Made by a program: the position numbers and the translations under genes. Of a stretch of DNA of 64,000 nt, positions 59,001 through 64,000 are shown piece by piece (positions within the stretch are counted from its first letter, which is position 1; each line of letters opens with the position of its first letter). This stretch comes from Piper betle (Eukaryota; Streptophyta; Magnoliopsida; Piperales; Piperaceae), in assembly GCA_033002965.1 (NCBI GenBank), contig JAURVB010012382.1:62001-126000 (forward strand), given 5' to 3'. A model generated the notes under the pieces. The model was not told where the DNA came from, ran no database searches, and saw only the letters and a list, made by a program, of their open reading frames with translations.

Positions 59001-60094
59001 AATTTCATCAAGTGATTCTTTCATTTGGTTTTGAGATGAATGTGATTGATGATTGTATATACCATAAGTTTAGTGGGAGTAAGTATATTTTCCTGGTTTT
59101 ATATGTTGATGATATATTACTTGCCAGTAATAATATAGATTTTTTGCACGAAACCAAGAATCTTTTGTCAAAGAAATTTGAAATGAAAGATCTTGGTAAT
59201 GCATCTTTTGTATTAGGAATTCAAATACATCGGAATCGCGATCGATGTATACTTGGATTATCACAAAAGACATATATAGAAAAAGTGCTTAAAAGATTTG
59301 GCATGCAAAATTGTAAACCAGGAGATACCCCTATTTCTAAAGGAGACAAATTCAGTCTCAATCAATGCCCCAAAAATGATATAGAAGAAAAGGAAATGCA
59401 AAAGATTCCCTATGCTTCAGTAGTGGGAAGTCTTATGTATGCTCAAGTATGTACGCGTCCAGATATTGCGTATATTGTTGGAATGTTGGGCAGATATCTA
59501 AGTAATCCAGGGTTGGATCACTGGATAGCAGCCAAAAGGGTCATGAGGTATCTTCAGAAAACAAAACATTACATGCTCACATATCGGAAATCAGATCAAC
59601 TTGAGATCACAGGATATTCTGATTCCGATTTTGCTGGATGTCAAGATAGTCGTCGATCCACTTCTGGCTATGTCTATCTACTAGCTGGCGGAGCTATTTC
59701 TTGGAAAAGTGCTAAGCAGACACTCATAGCTTCTTCCACTATGGCAGCCGAATTCATAGCTTGTTATGAGGCATCCAATCAGGGAATATGGTTGCGGAAT
59801 TTTGTCACAGGGCTGCGTATTGTTGATAATATTGAAAGACCACTTAAGATATTTTGTGACAATCAGTCTGCAGTATCATATTCAAATAACAACAGAAGCT
59901 CATCTAAATCAAAACATATAGAGATCAAGTTTCTTGTTGTGAAAGAAAGAGTTCAGAGTGGTAAAGTATCAATAGAACATATTGGAACAAACTCCATGGT
60001 TGCGGATCCGCTTACTAAAGGATTACTACCCAAGGTCTTTCATGAGCATGTTGCTCAGATGGGTATTGTATCATTTGATGATATGTTACTTTAG
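56027..60094 (+). CDS. Copia gag-pol polyprotein, 1,355 codons, intact
   Basis: Domain order gag-protease-integrase-RT-RNase H defines Ty1/Copia. Residues about 1-240 are gag (UBN2-like, [17 protein letters not shown]). A CCHC knuckle lies at 248-261 (C-x2-C-x4-H-x4-C). Protease DSG is at 295-297. The pre-integrase zinc site is H437, H442, C468, C471. Integrase has D497, D560 and E606. RT spans about 850-1100 with YVDD at 1026-1029. RNase H has D1199, E1242 and D1278 ([15 protein letters not shown]). No stop or shift occurs. The open frame begins with TTG at 56027, the first in-frame ATG is 56084, and upstream TAA is at 56003. The start is probably supplied by splicing from the LTR (55026). 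No envelope-like gene. About 340 bases follow before the 3' LTR. Confidence 0.96.
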
Positions 60095-60420
60095 TGGGAG
60101 TTTGTATTGAACTGCAGTATTTTGGTTTAAGGTTCACTCTGTTTTAGTATTTTGGTGATCTCATAAGGTTGGACCAGTTGAAAATAGGCATGTTCAGATC
60201 AAATTACATGTAATTTTCATGCTACACATCCATACTTGATCTATGTCATTTGATTATGTTGGTATATGTGACCATGGAAGGTTTAGTTACGCTCAATGTG
60301 ACGAAAATCGCCTTGATCCTATATTGACATTGATTAATGGACGAGATTGTTATTTTGGTATAATGACATATGTTTGGAGCTCATAAAGTTATACAATTAT
60401 TTTGTGTATATATTAAGTCC

Positions 60421-60431
60421 AAGTGGGAGAT
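60421..60431 (+). promoter_or_regulatory. polypurine tract of the Copia element
   Basis: AAGTGGGAGAT, directly before the 3' LTR. Confidence 0.85.
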
Positions 60432-60872
60432 TGTTGGAAATTGGACATAAATATATACATGAATCAGGAATTGTATCATATGTTATTATATAAGGTTGGC
60501 TAAATTAAATTGATCTACTAAAGTTAAGGGTTATGAGCCATAAATTAAAGTGTGGAATTTAATGAGAAAAGTGTGGAATTTAATGTGTAGATACCTTTTC
60601 ATAAATTCTCTTTCGTAATGGGTGGAATTGAATTTATGGAACTAAGGCTATAAATAAGGAGGTTATGGTCCCTGAATTCATATCTGGTTTTCGTTCTGGT
60701 ATCCCATTGTCCAGAACTTTGGTTTAGAAAACTAGTCTTGAATTTGGAAGATCCAAAACCTAAGTGATCAAGACTCTGATTTCTTTATGGCTTCAGGTAC
60801 GCTTCCGCTATTTTATTTATCTAGTTTAATTTCTCTCGATAATTTGATATGAAATCTAAATAAAGTCTATCA
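60432..60872 (+). repeat. 3' LTR of the intact Copia element
   Basis: Identical in my reading to 54671-55111 over all 441 bases. It also carries the ATGGCTTCAG|GTACGC motif (ATG at 60787) and could drive transcription into the flanking DNA. Confidence 0.97.
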
Positions 60873-61146
60873 GTGGAGACTTTCTTTTCCAAAGTTATTT
60901 TTTCTTCACAACCTACACCTCCTTCTACAGATTCTTCAATGATTTCCTCAACTCTTATTTTTCTTGCCCATTTCAAGTGCCATGTATTGTAGTTCATCAA
61001 AAGCATTTTGAAGTTACTCAAAGTTATATGCTTGACCACTTATTTAACATTCATCCAAAATAGGTGCTTTCTTTAACTTGTCCATTATTTCCTTGCTGAA
61101 GCTTGACTGAAAGTAGAAATTGTCCAACCAAATCTCTAATACCACT
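60873..61146 (-). pseudogene. old Copia primer site and gag, upstream half
   Basis: The minus-strand primer site TGGTATTAGAGA (complement of 61133-61144) is followed by broken gag text (FQSSFSKEIMDKLKKAPILD) and KITLEKKVST up to the TSD at 60873-60877. It is in the same frame as the half at 54361-54670. Confidence 0.6.
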
Positions 61147-62010
61147 TGTAGGATCATAGGGTGGGTAGTTACTAATCAAAACAACACCAAAACACACAAA
61201 TTAGTATGCACATGTAACCAAGGACTACCAATTGATTGTGACAAATATTCAAGTATTAAGTGCAGAATTTCATTTAACAAGTAATGTGCAACAATGGATA
61301 ATAATAAAATCAAATCATATAAGAAAATAAGTTTGAAATAAATAACTCACACAAAGCACTAAAGTGAACTTATCAAACACAAGTGCTTTGTATGAGGCAA
61401 ATACGCAAACACTTAATATGCACATTAAAACACCTAAAGCAACCGAATTGATCACCTAAATAATTTGCAAGTAGCCCTTGTGTTGGTGATCAATACTCTA
61501 ACAATGCAAGAGATTAAGAACAAATTGGTTAGCTTCACCTAAAATTACAAGTATTCAACAAGTTGTTTTGAATAAAGCAATTGATCAAACACTTAATATA
61601 CACAACAATCAAGCGAACAAGCAAAGTAAAGAGAGTGAGGAAAAGAAATCATACACAAAAGACACAAAGAGTTTTCTAAGAGGTTTGGAACTCTTACTTG
61701 TCTCTTCTATCCCCCGAAGTTTTTGGTTAGGTAGGTCTTCTAGCTTCATTGTGACAAACACTTGTTCTTATACAAGCTCTTGACCAAGTTGAAGCAACAA
61801 ACAAACTAGTCCCTTACAAGCCCTTCACTAAGCCTAAGGCAACTAGCAACACACCAACATCTTAAAGCAACACTCCAACACCTTCAAGCAACGCCTACCA
61901 AAGCTCATCATTACCTTAAAACTCCTTCAACCAATCTACACTAACCAGCCAAGGTGTCCACCCACTCTGTACACATTACCAGTTTATAAATCAAGTGCAC
62001 ACACGTTACA
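61147..62010 (-). repeat. 5' LTR of the old minus-strand Copia element
   Basis: On the minus strand it starts TGTAACGTGTGTGCAC (62010) and ends CCTATGATCCTACA (61147), directly before the primer site. 864 bp. The start is inferred from the TG...CA ends only; the second LTR was not found. Confidence 0.5.
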
Positions 62011-62022
62011 CAAGGCTTGGCT

Positions 62023-64000
62023 TGTAATGACTCGTATTTTATAACAATCATAATAACTAAATCAGGGAAACGCACATGTATAAGCATAATTATAAAACAC
62101 AATTGAATTAACTTACTGAGCTAGATCGACACTTGTATCCACTTAAAACCAAAATTGAAAATCCATATGTATATATACAACCATTAAGTGCCTCTCATCG
62201 CAAGTCCACTAAGTTGTTATCCTAAAACATGCAAATAACAAAAAAATAAACTTCTAATTGCTGAGATTCTCCATGTCATCGCTCATAAGGATCTCTTACT
62301 TACATACATGCAAAGATGCCAACTCAATTTTGAACACAATATTGAATCCTAGTACAAGATGAGAAGTAAGAAAAACAACCATTAAACAGTGATTCTACAT
62401 ACAATCTATATAATTCATAAACATGACATTCATAACATAACATAAATCATAACATAATATTGATACATGTACATAACTAAACATAATATTTACTCGTTAA
62501 TCAAATATCATTAAACTAATTATATAATTATCACTATTCATGTGACTTACTAGTAAGCCCTAGTAGGTTAAAAATAAAGCATAATATAAACATGAAAGCA
62601 TAGTCAACATAAAATTACTATAGCTAAACTTTTACAGCGCTAAACCTTTTTAATAACGTCACCTTAAGTTCGGCCTTTGTAACTTAGGAAGGCATCTACT
62701 TATGCCCAACCTTTGTTGTTACTTATTTAACTATGGTCCAACCTTCGAGTCCTTTAATGTAGTTAGTTATGGCCTATCTTTGTGACCTTTTACCTTAAAC
62801 TATGGCTCAACCTTTGTAGCCCTAACTTTTAACACACTCTATCTTCATTACTTGACCTTTATGGCATGAAGATAGGAGCATATAGAAAACACAACAAAAA
62901 AAAAATCCTACTTAAAACTCATGGCACGTCCCTTGTTGGCATGTGGATCTCGGTCGTAGCCAGGGGCTAGCCTTGTTGCCTATGGCTCACCTTTGTAGCC
63001 AATTGGAGCTTATCATTTTCACTCCACAGTTTTTGATGATGGGTCTTCGCCAAACACCCATAAACTTGACCCACATGTGTGAGGAACTACTAATGATCAC
63101 TAGTGTTGTCAAGACAATATCTTGAACTTTCGTTGGACCTTGCCTAACGGTAATGCACCGAGGGTGACAACCTAGCATCTACTTAGTCGTTTACTTGAAG
63201 TTGATAAATCATAAAACATATTATTAAGCCTAGGGCCCGCCATTGCTTGGACTTAACTTGTAAAAAATGCGAAGTTTATGAAGCCTAGACCCACCATTGT
63301 TTTGACTTAACACATGAAAAACATGATGTGATTGCTAAGCCTAGGCCTTGTCATTGCTTTAACTTAACGCGTATAAAACCTAAAACCTAGTATGTCAATT
63401 TTATCTTATTAACTTGAACATAACATGTGAACATAAAAACATACATACGTAAAATCACAATTTGACTAATCTGTTTAGACATCGGTGCACAAGGGATCAT
63501 AAAACTCCCAAAATACGTCTAACAAACCAAGATTGCAGCCAAGTCCCGAGCTCCAAGTTAGTTAGCTACTCGCTTCCTAGTCTGAACAATAACATGCATC
63601 TATATTAATGTTTGGACTAGTTTATCCATGCCTATATGACATGACATGGACATGATGCTCATACAACATTCAAACAACTCATATAACTTTGTAGACACAT
63701 CACAAAATGATTACCTAATTACAAACTTAGCATACTTGAAGCATAACATCAATATAACATGAAATTAAACCTCAAATTTAGAAATTGACATCTCTCGGGA
63801 TACTTAATAAAAACCACTCAAATTTTATAGGTACAAACGAGAGATCATGATGGTCATAACACAAAAAGAGTCACTTGAATTCAAGTTCTACATTAAAAGT
63901 TATAAGCATTTTAAAATAAGTATGCAGTAAGTCCAAAAATTGGGGTTTTGGGCATAGGGCCCCTTTTTATGTATGCCAATACCCAACACTGTGGCGCTCA
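62023..64000 (-). repeat. gypsy-type LTR, minus orientation, running off the window
   Basis: TGTAATGACTCGTATTTT at 62023 resembles the low-coordinate ends of the other minus LTRs. The rest is AT-rich non-coding DNA with minisatellite-like arrays. The other end lies outside the window, so membership is tentative. Confidence 0.4.
62650..63390. repeat. two degenerate tandem arrays
   Basis: 62660-62870 repeats phrases like TATGGC.CAACCTTTGTAGCC, about 45-60 bases apart. 63230-63380 has three copies of AAGCCTAGGCCC.CCATTGCTT..ACTTAAC, 44-60 bases apart. Both lie in the LTR-like region. Frames crossing them are not genes. Confidence 0.6.

Larger units (their letters stand above)
54671..60872 (+). 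mobile_element. intact, recently inserted Ty1/Copia retrotransposon
   Basis: 6,202 bp with two 441-bp LTRs that I read as identical base for base, GTGGA on both sides (54666-54670 and 60873-60877), a primer site, a repeat-bearing leader, one uninterrupted gag-pol frame with all catalytic motifs, and a polypurine tract. Identical LTRs mean very recent insertion. It landed inside the gag of an older minus-strand Copia element. It looks capable of autonomous transposition. Confidence 0.97.

Noticed and set aside
60095..60431. Possible envelope-like third gene after gag-pol of the intact Copia
   Set aside because: Only about 340 bases with no open frame of note before the polypurine tract.
1..64000. 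A novel multi-gene system or gene cluster
   Set aside because: I looked for neighbouring co-oriented genes of related function; the coding content is one kinase, one GTD-binding gene, fragments and retroelements, with nothing suggesting a cluster.

Overview
The window is nuclear DNA from a flowering plant. The signs are split genes with GT-AG introns, a leucine-rich-repeat receptor kinase, a GTD-binding (zein-binding) protein, a type-B response-regulator fragment, and dense plant-type LTR retrotransposons primed from initiator tRNA-Met. The GC-rich coding sequence of the kinase hints at a monocot, but this is weak evidence. Nothing looks bacterial, organellar or viral.

Gene-bearing part (1-20,440). 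A decayed Copia 3' end with its LTR (2-1134) abuts a broken type-B response-regulator fragment (1193-1780). A GC-rich solo LTR (3131-4704) has a perfect target-site duplication. A lone first exon with a transit-peptide look lies at 5286-5388. The main gene is a two-exon LRR receptor-like kinase (7553-11283). It has a one-base frameshift in a G run, and its last codon and stop come from the end of an inserted TRIM element (11278-13121). A damaged TIR element (14591-16213) carries a tandemly duplicated LTR fragment. A GTD-binding gene on the minus strand (18295-19677) has one in-frame TGA.

Retrotransposon part (20,441-64,000). One family of long-LTR Ty3/gypsy elements (probably Tekay-like chromovirus) dominates in both orientations, with insertions inside insertions. 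A composite plus-strand gypsy runs from 27,993 to about 45,965. It is interrupted by a 465-bp TRIM, a minus-strand LTR, a solo LTR with TSD ACAAC, and an LTR fragment. A minus-strand gypsy (46,294 to about 53,110) has a 2.7-kb solo LTR inside its integrase. Two complete TRIMs of one family (28,828-29,292 minus; 53,892-54,360 plus) and one partial copy (23,283-23,485) share LTRs of about 153 bp.

The youngest element is a complete Copia retrotransposon (54,671-60,872). It has two identical 441-bp LTRs, a perfect 5-bp TSD and an unbroken 1,355-codon polyprotein. Its reading frame has no ATG at its beginning. The missing ATG lies in the 5' LTR next to a splice donor, and a matching acceptor sits at the start of gag, so splicing of a 1,001-nt leader intron would supply the start codon. 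I see no unknown multi-gene system. The most notable signals are this leader intron and the TE-supplied kinase stop codon.
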